In this document: positions 1 to 14,042 of the stretch, in pieces
Layout: each line of letters begins with the position of its first letter
Numbering within the stretch: position 1 is the stretch's first letter
DNA from: Manduca sexta
Lineage: Eukaryota > Arthropoda > Insecta > Lepidoptera > Sphingidae
DNA length: 64,000 bases
Assembly: GCF_014839805.1 (NCBI RefSeq)
Contig: NC_051139.1
Coordinates: 3,348,001 to 3,412,000, forward strand
Direction: 5' to 3'
Program-made: the position numbers and the translations under genes
The notes under the pieces: generated by a model
The model's database searches: none
Told to the model about the DNA's origin: nothing
Seen by the model: the letters and a program-made list of their open reading frames with translations, nothing else

Positions 1-3000
1 TACACCAAATTCAATTGTTAGTATTGTATTAGTCACTAGTTTTACATCCTCATTTACTAAGTACAGTACAAGAACTGATGAAGTTTCATAAATAGCATTT
101 TTTATGCTCGTTAAAAGTAACAATAATATTAATTGACACAGATACATTGTTATGCCTTCACGTTCTCGACAACAGATATTAAAAACAGTTATTATAGATT
201 TAAAAACCAACCCGCATGGGACATCTGTGACCCAAACCGCCTTATGATTTGACGTCATTTCGCTGAAAAAGAAGAAGAACAATAATTTAGAAACATGCAG
301 CCATTTATTGGAGATCGTTAAATCAATGGAAATATACATTAATTAGGTTTAATATTTCATAATAATTCTCAGTATGACTAGGACAAATAATAATATTTTC
401 GAATAAGTACTTATAAACTTTGGTTGCTGAAAAATATAAATAAAAAAATGATATGGTAATTAAATTTTTGGGAATATTTAATTAATCTGTTGATGAAGAC
501 ACATAATAACAATTCCATTTAGTAAAAAAATATAATAAAAGCATAGCGTATTTAACTGAACTAAAAAGACGCAAATTGCAGTATATAATAGCTAAAATCC
601 TGTAAACATAACATACACACTACAAACCATTGAAATTCTATAACGGGGAAACAACACAAATAACCTTCCACACTAACCGGGTCGCTGGCCCAGCTGGCAT
701 TAATAATAACCTAATAACAAATGTGTAATTAACATTTGTTTTAAAAACCCTTTCGCCAACAAAACAATAAATTCACCTCCTTATCGGATCGAGATCAATT
801 GAAAAACAAAACGCTATGCCCGACGGTCCGGGCGGTCGGAACAAGCTCTCACAATTAATATGTATCGACTTAACTAAATTATATTTAAGGAAAACAAGTT
901 CCAACAACATTAACAGTACATGTGAATCACCGCACAGTTATTCACATTTTAATACAAAACCGTATTCAACACAAAAGGAACAATTATGTGAAATTGTTGG
1001 GTACACGGCACGCGCTCAGACATTAACCAGATGTTTGAAGTGGTCTCAGGTTAATACCGCGTAATGTATAGTCCTACTTGGCAGTGTAATTTTGGCTGAA
1101 ACGCGCGTTTTATTTATTTATTTAACTCCGTGTCCTTCACGACGAAGACGGGTAAAAAGGAAGAAACGCACGCGAATGCTATACTTGCATCTTTTAATAA
1201 ACTGTCTGGGCGTTATGTTTGATGTGTTTTTTTTTACGTTTTATATTGCAATATCTACTATACTACTTTAGAAATAAAAGAACTCTATAGCAAAACAAAA
1301 GTTTAATAAGAAGCAGCTATGGTGCCCGACCAGAAAACTACCAAGATTTTATCATAAAAATGGTTCGCTTCGCAACATTCACGCACGAAGCAAAAAATAA
1401 TTGATAGCAATATGCGATACGGGCACATCCAAGTGCCACGGAGGTGAATTGATAAATTCCCGCATCAGCGCAAATATTGATACGATCGACTATTTGCCAT
1501 CAGTCTGGGATGTATACTCGCGGTGTACCGTCTGACAAAGTCAACTCCGCAGTCCATACAGAGCTGTGTTATTGTTTTGGTAACCATAATATTTATACAA
1601 TGCAGATGAATTGTTTAACAATGGTGGCTCCAACTCACCCCTGCGGCCTTTCATTGGCGCTCATTCTGTCTGCGCGTCGTTTCTTGCAGGTGTTGCAGCT
1701 GAGAGTGGGTGCTCCTCCCTCCCACACGCCACTCTTCCAGAACACCAGTCTTCCCTCACTGTCCATGAGGGACTTGCATCGTTACCTTCTTAGATGCATT
1801 GTTCGATTCAAACAAACACAACAATCCAAAACTTTGTACGCCTCGTTCCAATAATGCAAGTTTATCGAAGAATGCTGCGATATTCAATACCTCCGCTTCA
1901 GCAACGCTTACACAGACCGCACAGATCACTCTATCACTGTCATATATTTATGAACAAACACACATGAGAGATTATTTATCGTGTAAATAGTCACCATGCC
2001 CGTATCTCTGAAACGGGGTTACGATCCATGTGGTGCACGCTGTATAGATAAAGTTATCGACTCGCATTGACCGCTGTACGTTCACATCCCTAACAATTTT
2101 ATTATGCGAGCTTTTTATGGTAAATACAGATTCCGTTCCGAAGCACTTCCCACGATTTACGTAACGAAGCGAGACCACGGCAAACATCCAAAAGCGAACA
2201 AAACTTCGTGCCCAAAATAAACACGCGTATCCTTTCTAGGGTTTGTTGTGAGCGGCGTGGAGACGAGCAACAAAGCGTCCGCCCCCCGTGACTGCTTCCG
2301 CGAGACTGCTTGCCTTCCAACTTCCAAGTTCCACTCATGTGTTCCAAGTTCAATTGTCGGGCCAACCGCACGACCGCGCGACCGGACAGGATTTGCGTTG
2401 TAATCTGGATTTCGCATTTTGCAGGAATTTAACAACAGTTAGCCGCCGCTATGAGCTGTTTTTGTTTAATTAAACGGTTTTTATTTCCAACTAAATGCGC
2501 ATGATTAGCATAACTCCGTTGGCATCCTGTTGGAAATTAATTGTGAATCATAAAAAAACTATGCAATCAAAATAAAGCGCGTCTGTACTCTCAGTGAGCG
2601 AAGTTATTCGTGGCGTTTTTGTATCCATCAACAAAAACTATTGGTTAATACTTCATATTATGTGGCTTCTTCAAACGGCGAATAGAGCACAAAACAGAAA
2701 TACATAAATCAAGTGTGAAGCTTGAAGTTTTTCAAGTTGTTGGCGTGACGCGAGGATGGCGCGGCGTGGAGCGGCCGGGTCGGCGCGCGACTCTACTGGC
2801 TTGGAGATAAATAAAACCGCGTGTTGGTCCGTCTATAAATACACGCCACACGTTACATCGACACTGTAACCTTTTTATTAGTTCACAGTTAACGTTCATT
2901 AGTATTAATGTAACACTTAGCTATTTGTACCTATTATTGGTCTCATCTTCCTCGTAACTATTTGCTTTGCGCATCGCATGTTTGACAAACGATCAATTAA

Positions 3001-4393
3001 ACAACTGTATCGTTTCATTAATTCAGTGATTTTGTTACACAGAAGTCTGAAAATTTACTGAGATAAGTCCGCCATCTATCAAGTGTGCTATCGAAATAAA
3101 TCAAGGCGACGCGTAGGCGATCCTTCGTACAAACTTTATAACGACAAATATATGCAATAAATTGAAGTTTCTTGTGTTTCCGAGACAATGTTATCTCTCG
3201 CCATTTGCTTTTCATTTCCGGATGATTCCAAACATGTCCCACTTCAACAAGTTTAATACATAATTTAAACAATGTTTATGAATTTTGCCATTTATCTACG
3301 CTTTCTTTTTTCACATTTAGTTTTGCAAGCCACTCTATAGTACAGGTTCTACTTTTAGAGGTCACAGATCCAAAACTTGCATTATCATAAAGACCCTTTT
3401 ATTTTTTCATGTTTTTGTTCACATCTGCTCTCTTGCAACACACATATTGTTGTTCTCAAAATCCAATCAAGTTCGTTTGTTCTATGTGTAGAAAGGATAG
3501 GGCACCGTCTTTAATCTGTATCCACCAACATAAATTCATTTTCATCGTACATTTTCATTGCCTGACAAATTAGTTCAAGCCGACGACACCGGACTTGGCG
3601 TCCATTGTGTACCACCAATCCTATTACGGGCGAACTTTGCCCCACAAACATGGAATCCGCCATAACCCACATACTTTTGTGTCACAAATCTACAGTACAA
3701 ATATTTGAGGTGACAAAGCGACTATTTTTACGTTTTTTCCCTGAACAGCACGCAGTTTCCCGCTGTGATATTTTAGCAACCGTCGCTCGCCGTACAATGA
3801 ACTGAAGACATACTGTCTGGAGACATCGCGTACTCAGCTCTTGTGACTTAGTAGTCACTTATGTACACACGTCTTACGTATATGCAATGAAATTTTACAT
3901 CTTAGCGTATATATGTATGTATTCTTTAGCCAGGTTCATTTGAAAACTTAAAAGTACAATTTCCAATTAATAATCTGTTATGAATTTGTGTTTAATTTTT
4001 AATAAGAATTCATATCTTAATATCGACATACAAGAACAGTATGAAAATTGTTTTAAATACCAAAGTTGCTTGAACCCTTAATTAGAAGTAGATAGAACTT
4101 TCAGAACGTTTCTCTAATAAAGACTCTAAAAATTAGAACTAAACAACTTCGAATAGCATTCATATACAAGTTATACCACTTAAAATGGGCGGGATAGCGC
4201 ATTGCAGTAGTTTCATACGAGTTTTGGGAAGCCATGTACATTTCCGGCTTTAGAATAGTACCGTTCCATAAGGATATAGGAAGCAATAACGTATAACAAC
4301 ATTGAGAGTATGAATTCAGTATGGTTGAATAAGACAGTCGCAAAGAAACTAATCCTACCATTTACCATCTTACTTATGTTAATCATATTATAA
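1..4393. other. Intergenic region, no supported gene
   Basis: AT-rich sequence with only short reading frames that show no recognisable domain, no consistent splice signals and no signal peptide. Two stretches (about 2270-2400 and 2740-2800) are richer in GC than their surroundings. The second sits just upstream of a TATA-like box and is listed separately as a possible promoter. Confidence 0.6.
2740..2895 (+). promoter_or_regulatory. Possible core promoter
   Basis: A GC-rich block at 2740-2800 is followed by a TATA-like box, CTATAAATA, near 2832-2840, and then by an A/T-rich leader. No coding exon could be attached downstream, so this could be the start of a gene with a non-coding first exon or simply a chance match. 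The call is weak. Confidence 0.22.
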
Positions 4394-5584
4394 ATTCTAA
4401 AGTTATGCGATAAAAGTGATGACGAAGTTGTTAAAGATTTAAATGAACAAATAAAAACACTTAGATTACAACTGGCCAGCGCCCATCAGGAAATAGAAGA
4501 TCTTAATAGCGAGAACTTTCGATTGAAATCCGATCTACAAAAATCTTTAAAAGGTATTGAAACTTATAAAAAAATCTGCTTAACACCAAATAGAACTAAC
4601 CATGCATCGGGATCTGCAAGCAAAAAGAAAACTAAGCAGGATACTAAAAATATTATGTCACCTATTATAATTCCTAGTAAGAATAATAGTCTTAATAATA
4701 TATCCCTTGAAAGACCAAAATATGATACGGTTACCAAAAAGAAACATAGTTCTAATTGTACTGCTGAAAATCAGGTACAACAGCAGACTCCGGTACCAAA
4801 TTCAAAACCGAGTAAATCGAACATAATTTCATCAGGCATAAGGATACCAACACATAAAAATAAGCTGTGTATTGTAAGTAGCTTTTGTACAAAAGGAACC
4901 CTGCCTCTAATTGAAGAAGTATTCTCAAATGTTTTTCATGTTTGTCATTATCTGCTTCCAAATAGTACTACCAAAGATTTCTGCAATATTAAACACAAAT
5001 TACAAGATTTCACATTGAATGATTATTGCTTAATTTTTATTGGAGAAAATGATCTAAAGAATGGTGATTACATTGACATTATTGATGACTTGAAAAATTC
5101 TCTGACAAAGGCTAGTCATACAAATATAATTATCGGGGCTCCAACATACATAAAAGGCGCGCTAATATACAACTACAAAGTTGAGCTACTCAACAATCTG
5201 CTCTATTTGGGTCTGAAAAACCATAAACATATATACTTTTTTGATAGTAACAATGCCCTGAAACATGAGATGTTTTCATATAGCACAGGAAAAATAAACA
5301 AATATGGATGGAGAAACATTTACGAGCAAATCATGTACAACATAATGGTAGATTATGCAATATACGGTTTTAGTAACGACTTAACAAATAATAAAATGGA
5401 CCGATTCCTCTTCACCTCAGACGAAAAATATGTCTTGGAAAACGTCCCTGAACAACAGCAAGCACCTGTTTTGAACGAAAGGCGCCAATCTATTGTAGAA
5501 TCTGAAGAACCTATGTCCCACAACGTTTACGACAATGTGAAAAATAGTAGTGACATAATTCATAATAATTTATTTCGTATATAA
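4394..5584 (+). pseudogene. LINE ORF1 remnant, coiled coil plus SGNH-like domain
   Basis: The frame is open from 4394 to a TAA at 5582-5584, about 396 codons, with no ATG at its beginning, so the protein lacks its N-terminus. The first 60 or so residues are rich in Glu, Lys, Gln and Leu with heptad-like spacing, suggesting a coiled coil for ORF1 multimerisation. The second half contains a GEND block (IFIGENDL), a hydrophobic strand followed by GAPTY and a late Asp/His region. This resembles the SGNH esterase-like domain known in ORF1 of CR1-type elements, although the usual GDS nucleophile block is not recognisable. ORF1 proteins of this kind bind the element RNA. Its 3' end touches ORF2, which begins in another frame. 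Confidence 0.7.
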
Positions 5585-8414
5585 CTATATTAATGTACTA
5601 CACCAAAATATAGCAGGGTTGATAACTAAGTCTGATATGTTAACAGTATTATTGAACGATTTTCCACTGAAAACTATAGATGTATTATGTATCACAGAGC
5701 ACAATATGATTGCAGATGATATACCACGACTAATCATACCGTCCTATAAATTGGTGTCGGCTTTCTGTAGAAATAACAGAAGTGGTGGCTCCTGTATTCT
5801 AGTCAAAAACATTCATTCATGTAAAACACTTAATGAAGTGACCTCACTTTCTGTTCATAATGTTATCGAATGCTCAGGAATTGAGTTATTAGAACATAAA
5901 ATAGTTGTCATTTGCCTTTATAGGGTTCCAAAAAATACCTCTAAAGAGTTTGATATTTTCTTTTCAATTTTACACAAAATTCTCAATAAGTACAGGTCAA
6001 AAGATAAAAAAGTTATAATTGCAGGAGACTTGAATATAAATATCCTCAGTAAAAGTAAAGTGACAGCTGAACTTATTAATTCACTTGCTTTCCATAATTT
6101 ACGTCTTCAATTTACTACCCCAACACGCTTAACCAGTGGTACATGCATAGATAACATAGCTCATAATATTAAAGGCTGTAAAGGAGAACTGGTGGAATTG
6201 GCTCTTTCTGATCATACTGCTCAAATTCTTAAATGTCCTGTAAAAGAACATGTTCCATAAAATATTGGTATGTACAACAGCGACAATACTCATATGAAAA
6301 CCGAGCAAAATTTGTAGAATGTCTTAGCAATGTAAGTTTTAGGGAGGTGTATGAAACAATTAATCCTAATGACGCTTTCTCTCGTTTTCATGATATGTTT
6401 ATGATGTTTTATGATTTATGCTTTCCTCGTCTAAAAGTTAAAATAATGCTTAATAAACGACCTCGGTGGGTTTCACGAGGCATTAGGTTATGTAGTAAAC
6501 GTAGAAGAAAACTTTTATGGAATTATAGAAAAACCCCAACAAACAAAAATAAAAATCTGTTCAAATCTTATGCAAAGAGATATAAAACCGTATTAAATCT
6601 CACACAAAAGTCACAAAATAGTCATTACATACAAAAATCTGTTAATAAGTGTAAAGCCACCTGGCAAATTATAAATAGAAATAAAAATGCTAAAAATAAA
6701 GAAAATATTAACCGTATAATAAGAAATGGTCACACAGTATCAGATCCTAATGACATTGCCCAATCGTTCAATGATTTTTTTATTAACACAGCAAAGTGCA
6801 ACAACAGTGAAAATACAACAACACCCTTAATGAAAAAAAGTCAATCAAATTCTATTTTTGTTAGACCAGTGGGAGCAAGTGACATTTTTAAAGTAATTCA
6901 TTCTCTGAAAAATGTTACAAGTACTGGCTACGACGAGGTGGCTGTGAAGGTCATAAAAGATGTATCATATATACTCTCTCAATTTTAAGCTACACCATTA
7001 ATTTAAGTATGGAATATGGCATCTTTCCAGATAAACTGAAACTCACTTTAATAAAACCGATGTTTAAGAAGGGTGATAGTGAAGATGTTAACTGTTACAG
7101 ACGCATAGATTTAATTCCTATCTTCTCAAAAATCTACGAAAAAATTATATATTCTTCTTTATACTCATTTCTCGAAAAGAATAATCTCTTTGCGCCCGAA
7201 CAATATGGATATCGTAAAACAAAATCAATTAATGCAGCGGTATATAATTTTATTAAAACTGTTATAACTAGTATGGATAATCGCAGATCTGCAGTAGCCA
7301 TATATTTAGATATGACAAAAGCTTTCGATCACGTTCACCATGATATTTTACTTAAAAATTGTACAAATATGGCATTCGAGGTAACATGTATAACCTAATA
7401 AAATCCTATTTGACTGGCAGACAACAAGCTACACAAATTAATAGAATATGCCCAATATTAAAAAACAAGATAACTTATCAATCTCGATATAATATCACTC
7501 ATTTTGGGGTACCACAGGGTAGCGTCTTAGGTCCACTGCTCTTCCTTGTATACATTAATGATTTACCTCATGTAACTAATCACCAAATGACTCTTTTCGC
7601 CGATGATAGCACGGCTTTGTTTACTGGTAATTATACTAATTCTGAACTTAATTGCGAAATTAATACTTTTTTAACTAACATAACAGACTGGCTTTCTTGT
7701 AATAACTTAAAATTAAATTTAGCAAAAACAAAAATAATGAATTTTAGACAAAGACATCAAACAAATACAAATTTAAAAATTACTTTTCAGGATGTTGCAA
7801 TTGAAGAAATAGAACACATAAAGTTTTTAGGATTATATATTGATAGAAAATTAAATTGGAAGAATCATGTAGATAATGTCTGTAAACGTTTAAATCAACA
7901 GTCATATGCTCTTTATAAATTAAGTAAAATATCAGATAGATCTGCCGTTGTTACTGCATATCATGGCAACGTATCTTCTATATTGAGATATGGTTTGATA
8001 TTTTGGGGAAATTCGGTAAACAAAAATCTGGCCTTTAGAGCTCAGAAGCGCTGTATTCGATCTATGGTAAACATAGATTCAACTATTTCATGCATACCAT
8101 ATTTTAAGGAGCTAAAAATACTACCACTTCCTTGTATGTATATTTATGAGTGTGCCATTTATGCTAAAATTAATACACACCTTTTTAATTTTAGCAATTG
8201 TGTCAGACGTAATAACAAAATGATATCTACACCGCATAAAACTGCATTATTCCATAAAAGTGTATTTAACTTAATTCCTGACATATATAACAAATTGCCA
8301 AAACCAATAAGAGATTTGAAAGACATTAGTGACTATAAAACTAAATTATTTAAATTTTTGCATGACAAATGTTATTACTGTTTAAACGATTATCTTGATG
8401 ATGTTAATGTATAG
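5583..8414 (+). pseudogene. LINE ORF2 remnant: endonuclease and reverse transcriptase, frameshifted
   Basis: Endonuclease motifs appear at 5583-6260: HQNIAGL, ITEH (catalytic Glu), AGDLNIN and SDH near the end, all expected for an AP-type endonuclease that nicks target DNA. The frame then shifts near 6235-6260 into a linker region (to 6988). It shifts again near 6985, where ILSYTINLS continues in another frame, and enters the reverse transcriptase: YLDMTKAFD (motif A, first catalytic Asp), a third shift near 7360, then GVPQGSVLGP and the FADD catalytic motif (motif C) near 7598. The stop is at 8412-8414. Catalytic residues remain readable, but the shifts prevent a single protein from being made. 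Confidence 0.88.
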
Positions 8415-8565
8415 AATGTATTCTGTCTTCTCTAGAATGTTAAATTGTTGTATGCTATTATAGCGGGTCATAGCTGTACTGTAATATAAATGTATAACAC
8501 CTTAATCCTACCTGTGTACCACAATAAATATAATAAATAAAAAAAATAAAAAAATAAAAATAAAG

Positions 8566-11500
8566 TTTGTGTAAATGTTTCATGTTAGGAATAAACACAG
8601 AAATTATCCGTCCAGCGGGACGGATAATTTTCTACAAAAGGACAAAAAAGAGTATTTTTTAAATAGATGATGCTGGCGTAGTATAGATGGTGCTATGAAT
8701 CGCTTCACTATTTTGGAAGTTTCGCAGCAGGAAAGGCTCTTCAGACGGGCGAAGCCGCAAGTAATGCGCTGTATCTCATAACTGGGCACTAATTGCGGTT
8801 CATGATTCTATCAGAACTCCCAGCCAAATGGTATGTTTATGTACTTGTTAACATTACAGATCGACTGTATAAAATGAATTATGTCATCTATATTTTAATT
8901 ATAATATAAACGTCTTAAGACGTGAAAGTCAAAGCATATATATGTTGACTACTTTTGGAGAGAAACTTAAATCAAGTAACAACAACTTGAAACTGTTCTA
9001 AATGATGACAATAAAATGACAATGGATAAATAAATAAATGACCACTGCATAAAAATACATTTAATAACAACCCGCATCGTTAACAAGACATGACATAACA
9101 AAGATTCCTAACGTATTGTTATAATGACACGTGACAAACGGCCAAGTAATTGCAATAGACGACGCTAATCACATGCATAAGGCAAATTCTAACACAATTA
9201 TTCATTGTTATGTTTTATTTCCAAACATAGAATGAGCGGAATGGAAATATGCGTGAAGCATTGAATGCATACCATTTTTGTTGTGATCATCTTGGATTTA
9301 TATGTAAATTGATATAAAAGAACAACTGTATTTATAACAATAGAAAATAATTAAGACGCGTTTTGTACGCACTTTATGGAATACTGAATATTCTCAAATC
9401 GAGACATTTTTGTTTTTATTATTCTGGCTTTATAATCTTGGTTATTTAAATAAAGGTCAGAATAGCAACAACCGCTACACGTTAGAACTTCGTAAAATAC
9501 CTAGTTCAGTAACATATTTATAATGCTACTCAGTATACGACTTCCTGCTGTTGCTGCCTTCTGACGTACAGGATCGTATAACCCTGGCCACCATAATCGT
9601 TGATATCTAATCCTCCCAATGACTGTTCTGAGTCGAGGTTCTTAACCCGTTAGTGGATTGCCCTCAGCATGGTCGCTTAATTTTCAAGGGTTGCGAGCGC
9701 CTTGCAAAGATAACAAACCTAATGTCATGTTAAAAAAAAAAAATCCTTGCCGTCAAACCACTCTACTTAGCTCAATTGCATAGTACAAAACTGTGGTATA
9801 AATAAATATTGTGATTGTCTAAACAATGTATCAATACAGGACGCTCCATTTTAATCTATGAGGACGATACGTTCTATTTTCGAAAACGAACTCCAAGCAC
9901 AAAACTCGATCAAACACGCATGAATTAAACCTGGCTAAAATTATTCCCAAAGCCCGTAATAACATCGTGAAAAATGTAACACGAAAGGCGGGCAAACGTG
10001 GAGGAGGCGAAAAGGGGCCTACTCACTTTCACAGTCAAACGAGACAGGTCATCGTAGATCGACGGCCCAGAAACTGTGCAAATAAAGCGGCGTAATCCCG
10101 CTTGTCGATATGCAACCGTGTGGCGACCGCCCCACGCTTCACGGCAACTTCGAGAACTGTACCAGTTTCTTGAGCGGAGGCGTTGCGTTTTATTGCTTTC
10201 GGTCGTCTTTGGCTTCCGATAGGACTGCCTGATTTGTTGTACAGGTATAAGTAAAAGACAGCATCTAGACAATTGTTCTCATCCTTCTTCTTCTATACTA
10301 TGGCTAAACAATTGTTTGTCCCTTTTTGACTTGTTGCTTCCTTGTCCTACTATAGTTACCTGAACACATAAATTCCTTGCGAATGATAATACTTCACTAC
10401 ACACTGTTACGTTTTCGAAGTTCAGTTCCTTAATATTTTCATTGATTCATTTTCTAAAATTGTTTTACTGTATCAAATATTGCGAAATAGTATACCTGTG
10501 CTGCGTATTAATGTCCGCAAACTATCAATGATTACTGAATAAAACTAATAAATTAGTTACTGTTCGATTTGGAACGAAATGTTAAACAGAGCGATAAGAA
10601 ATAATTATTCCGTCCGATACTAGTTTGAATGCAAAGTTAATTTAATACTGACTGAGGCTCGTGACTAAGCCCTGAGGGACTGCATTCGAGTGAAATGGTT
10701 TTGAAATTTGGATGGGATATCAATTGCAACCACCATTAGGGTTGAAAATAGGAGATCACCGTGTATGAGCGTACAATGGAACTTCAAACATAATCAGTTA
10801 TAGTTGCCAAATCACCTCAACAATTCAGATAACCGGTTGACCTAAAGTTCAAACCCGAGATCAGGAAATAAGTCAACAATTATGATATTGAAGTTAAACA
10901 ATTTTACGGATTTTTCGCGGTTTTAGTATTTTGGTTACAATATCTAACAAATTATGATATTGGTACAATCAGAAATAAACTGTATTAAAAACTTAACCTA
11001 AGGTTGAGATTTATTTAACAAAAGATTTAAGACACAAGTCAGTCATAAACAACAATCAATATAATATAATTTCTGTATCACGTTGTATGGAAGCGTTAAT
11101 ATATATACTTTAAACATAAACAAAAACACCTTTGAATAAATTGTATTACATAAACCAAGTAAATACCTTTATGAATCTAAAGTGAGCACTATAAGAACAT
11201 CTAAGACCACACACAACACACATGACCTAATAAACAGTTGACGAGACGTGCACATTTGCAGATACGACCAATGAAAAGCGACCAATTGAATTTAACTGTC
11301 TTAATAGCAAACTTCTACTACACAATCTGTGTTTCAAATCACTCATCCGACGTGCTGTCATGGTTGTAAGTTACATAGATTACAAGTTAGCCATGGGCGC
11401 CGTAAAGGGGTGCAAGGGGGTGCACGTGTACCCCCCTGTTCGGAACAAATCACAATAAAAATAACTAACGAATGACAATGGGAATCGACCACAGAGGTTT

Positions 11501-13885
11501 TATTATGGTTTAGCAAATGAATATTTGAAAAAAAAATACATTTAATGATATTATATAGTACCTACTTAATTATTTAGATGCAGATGCACCTCCCTAAAAG
11601 TATCTTGGAGGCGCCCGTGAAGTTAGCTGATTTTGTTTAGGCGTCTATTATTCTTACTCCAACTCCATGGACGAAGGGGATAGTATAATTTTGGGTAACT
11701 TATTTACCTATTGGGGCCGTATTGGGTAAAGGTAGCGGTCATAAATAGTATATTGCAGGTAGATATCATTGACGCAAAATTAAAAACAAAAATATCGTAC
11801 CTATTCCCTCTCATTATTTTTAATCATAAATTCAAAACAACGGTTCCGCTAGATGAAACACAACCAACCGACGTAGTCATTTTAACATAGGGTTGCAAAT
11901 TGCCTGTCACCGTCTCAACTATCAGCATATTCTCATATATTACTTGACAACAGGAACCCGCCAGCCGGTGCAAAATTTGCATCGTCCGTTTCGCTCCGAT
12001 GAAGAAACGCGCTCCAAGGTCGGTTGGACACCAGAAAATGTACCTGCCGAGTGATTGTGAACGCGAGTTAACAACCTTCATGGTTTTGAGTGGTTGAGGT
12101 GAGACGCATAGGTGAATGAGGCCGCACGTTCGACTGTTTTCAGGACAATGTACATGGACATGTCCTTGATGCAGTAAAGATTAGTGTTTTGCCTTTTGTC
12201 TACTATTTTAACAAGGTTATTTTATAACAAAATTCTGAGAGGTCGATATTGAAGAAAATGGGCTAAATTTAATACACATTATTGCGGAAGACTTTACGTG
12301 GCAGAATTCCGTGGTAAAATTCCAACCAAGCCCTTTCTACTTTGTTACCTTAAACATAATGATATAATTAATTAATACCAAAATACTGACTTTAAATACT
12401 ATTGGTAAAAACGCTCCAATCGACAAGGACCACTATTAAAGTCAACCAAAGTCACGAATTGAAAATAATTCTCATCCTTTCCTCTTCTCGTAATGTATCT
12501 ATCTATTGGAATACCAAAAGGGGAGCGAATCACATGATTTTTAAAGCTGTTATAAAATAACCGAAGAGAAATCATTTCATACAACCAGTTATTCAACCTT
12601 CTACATACAAACGTAGTTCGAGATATTTGTCAATTTACGTAATTTTATAAAACGTTGCACCCTTCCTGAATACCATAAAGTGAGCGTATTGCCGGCATTT
12701 TTAATTATCTTATAATGAAATAATAATTATTAATGATTACTTGTTCTCCGAAAGGTCAAGAGGTGTAGCTTTTGTAAAAAAAAAACATATAAAATCACTT
12801 GCTTTATACAATTCACGATCATCCTATCTTGATATTTACTACCGTGACATTGTAAATTATTGCAATAATTCTCGACCACCTCGGTTAAATTTTATATTGG
12901 AAAGACGTCTCTATAATAAATTATACCGCAAGGAAAAATATTGTGACTAATATATTATGAAGACTTCTTTATTGAGGTAGTGTACTCGGTTTTTATTTAC
13001 CGAAAATTATCCAATTAATTTATCCAATCTCTTGAATATAACATAAAGGGTGCGCAATGGACAATGACGTCACCGAAACTACGGTGTGATTGTTCGAAAG
13101 AGATAGCAAGATTCCGCTGCGTACTTATTTCTCTTACATATTAATATTTGGACTATCAATAGTTTCATTCCTTTAAATACATTTAGTGTTATTTTATTTA
13201 AAATAATTACAAAATCATTAAGTCAAGCATCATATTTTTAAACAATTTCTATTCTTATTTCAACATCAATAATTATTCCAAGAACCCTGAACTTTGGTAA
13301 ACCAACATGTACTATCAAATAAGTTCGCGTTGCTAACCGTCCCTATTTCAACATCTTTATTCTTACTTGCTCTAGCCTCAAAAGTCAACCATAGAAATAT
13401 TTCTCTTGTTATTATGACACAGATCATTTCGCGCACCATGATAAGTATTTACAACAAAAAACCTTCCAGAGACAAGGTCTACTATATGTATTTTCAGATA
13501 TATAGTATATATCGACACCATTTAATTCGCTTGAACGTGTAATTGCATTATCATTGCAAACACTGACCTACCAACAGTAATATTCATACTATTTCCATTA
13601 TCATCACAACCCATTACCTCAAGAAAAACACACACAAACATCCTTCCTCCTATTCCTAAAACAAAACGCGCGTACCGAAATGTGTTAAAACAATCCGTGC
13701 CGGCACACAATGCCGTCCAAATCTAGGCTACGGTGATTCATGTAATGAATGCACATTGGTCGCAACAATACGGGTCCGTCGCACCGGAATGCCACGGCCC
13801 GTGCGTAATCGAAGACATCAAACGAACCGGGAAATTGAATTTAGTTGATTAGAACAATGGTATCGTTAGCGTAATGGCAGTTTAC
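8566..13885. other. Intergenic region with no supported gene
   Basis: Mostly AT-rich DNA. A 115-codon minus-strand frame at 9925-10272 overlaps a GC-richer block and contains a donor-like signal (minus strand GTGAGT near 10020-10027), so it could be a non-coding first exon, but no protein family is recognisable. A minus-strand frame at 11824-12081 (85 codons) is likewise unrecognised. Confidence 0.5.
11389..11632. repeat. Possible short inverted-terminal-repeat element
   Basis: The left side reads GGGCGCC near 11396 and the right side GGCGCCCGTGAAGTTAGC near 11610, which are approximate inverse complements of each other within about 240 bp. The ends are poorly matched beyond the GGGCGCC core and no target duplication is evident, so this may be a decayed MITE. 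Confidence 0.3.
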
Positions 13886-14042
13886 AAATAACGGCCGATT
13901 GCAATGAACAATCCCAATCTTAATCTTCGATCCCGAGAATGAACCAATAAAAATAAGTCATTTGTGCGCATGTCAAAAAAATGTATTCTCATTGGTCCAA
14001 TCGAAAAACGCTATGGTATTCGTTTATTGAAATTCGCGGTTA
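13886..14042. mobile_element. MITE, family with ACGG-type ends and CCAATC/GATTGG core (copy 1)
   Basis: The element shows an ACGGCC end followed by AATCCCAATCTTAATC, then a central CCAATAAAAATAAGTCA stretch and CATTGGTCCAATCG on the opposite arm, ending near AATTCGCGGTT. Diverged relatives with the same order of blocks lie at about 60586-60760, 61535-61665 and 63396-63540. No open frame is present, so it is a non-autonomous element. Confidence 0.6.

Larger units (their letters stand above)
4394..8565 (+). mobile_element. 5'-truncated non-LTR retrotransposon (CR1/Daphne-like, Jockey superfamily)
   Basis: The element contains, in order, the C-terminal part of an ORF1, an AP-type endonuclease and a reverse transcriptase, followed by a short 3' UTR and an A-rich AATAAA-like simple repeat tail at about 8520-8565. 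The reading frame of ORF1 opens directly at a stop at 4391, with no start codon and no N-terminal zinc finger, so the 5' end is missing, as is usual for incomplete target-primed insertions. ORF2 changes frame at least three times (near 6235-6260, 6980-6986 and 7340-7370), so the copy is dead. A target-site duplication was not found with confidence. The clade name rests on recalled motif style, not on a phylogeny; other Jockey-superfamily clades are possible. Confidence 0.85.

Noticed and set aside
4523..5584. Treating the ORF1 frame as a complete protein starting at 4523
   Set aside because: Position 4523 is TTG, not ATG, and the frame is open with coding-like sequence back to 4394, so the start is missing.
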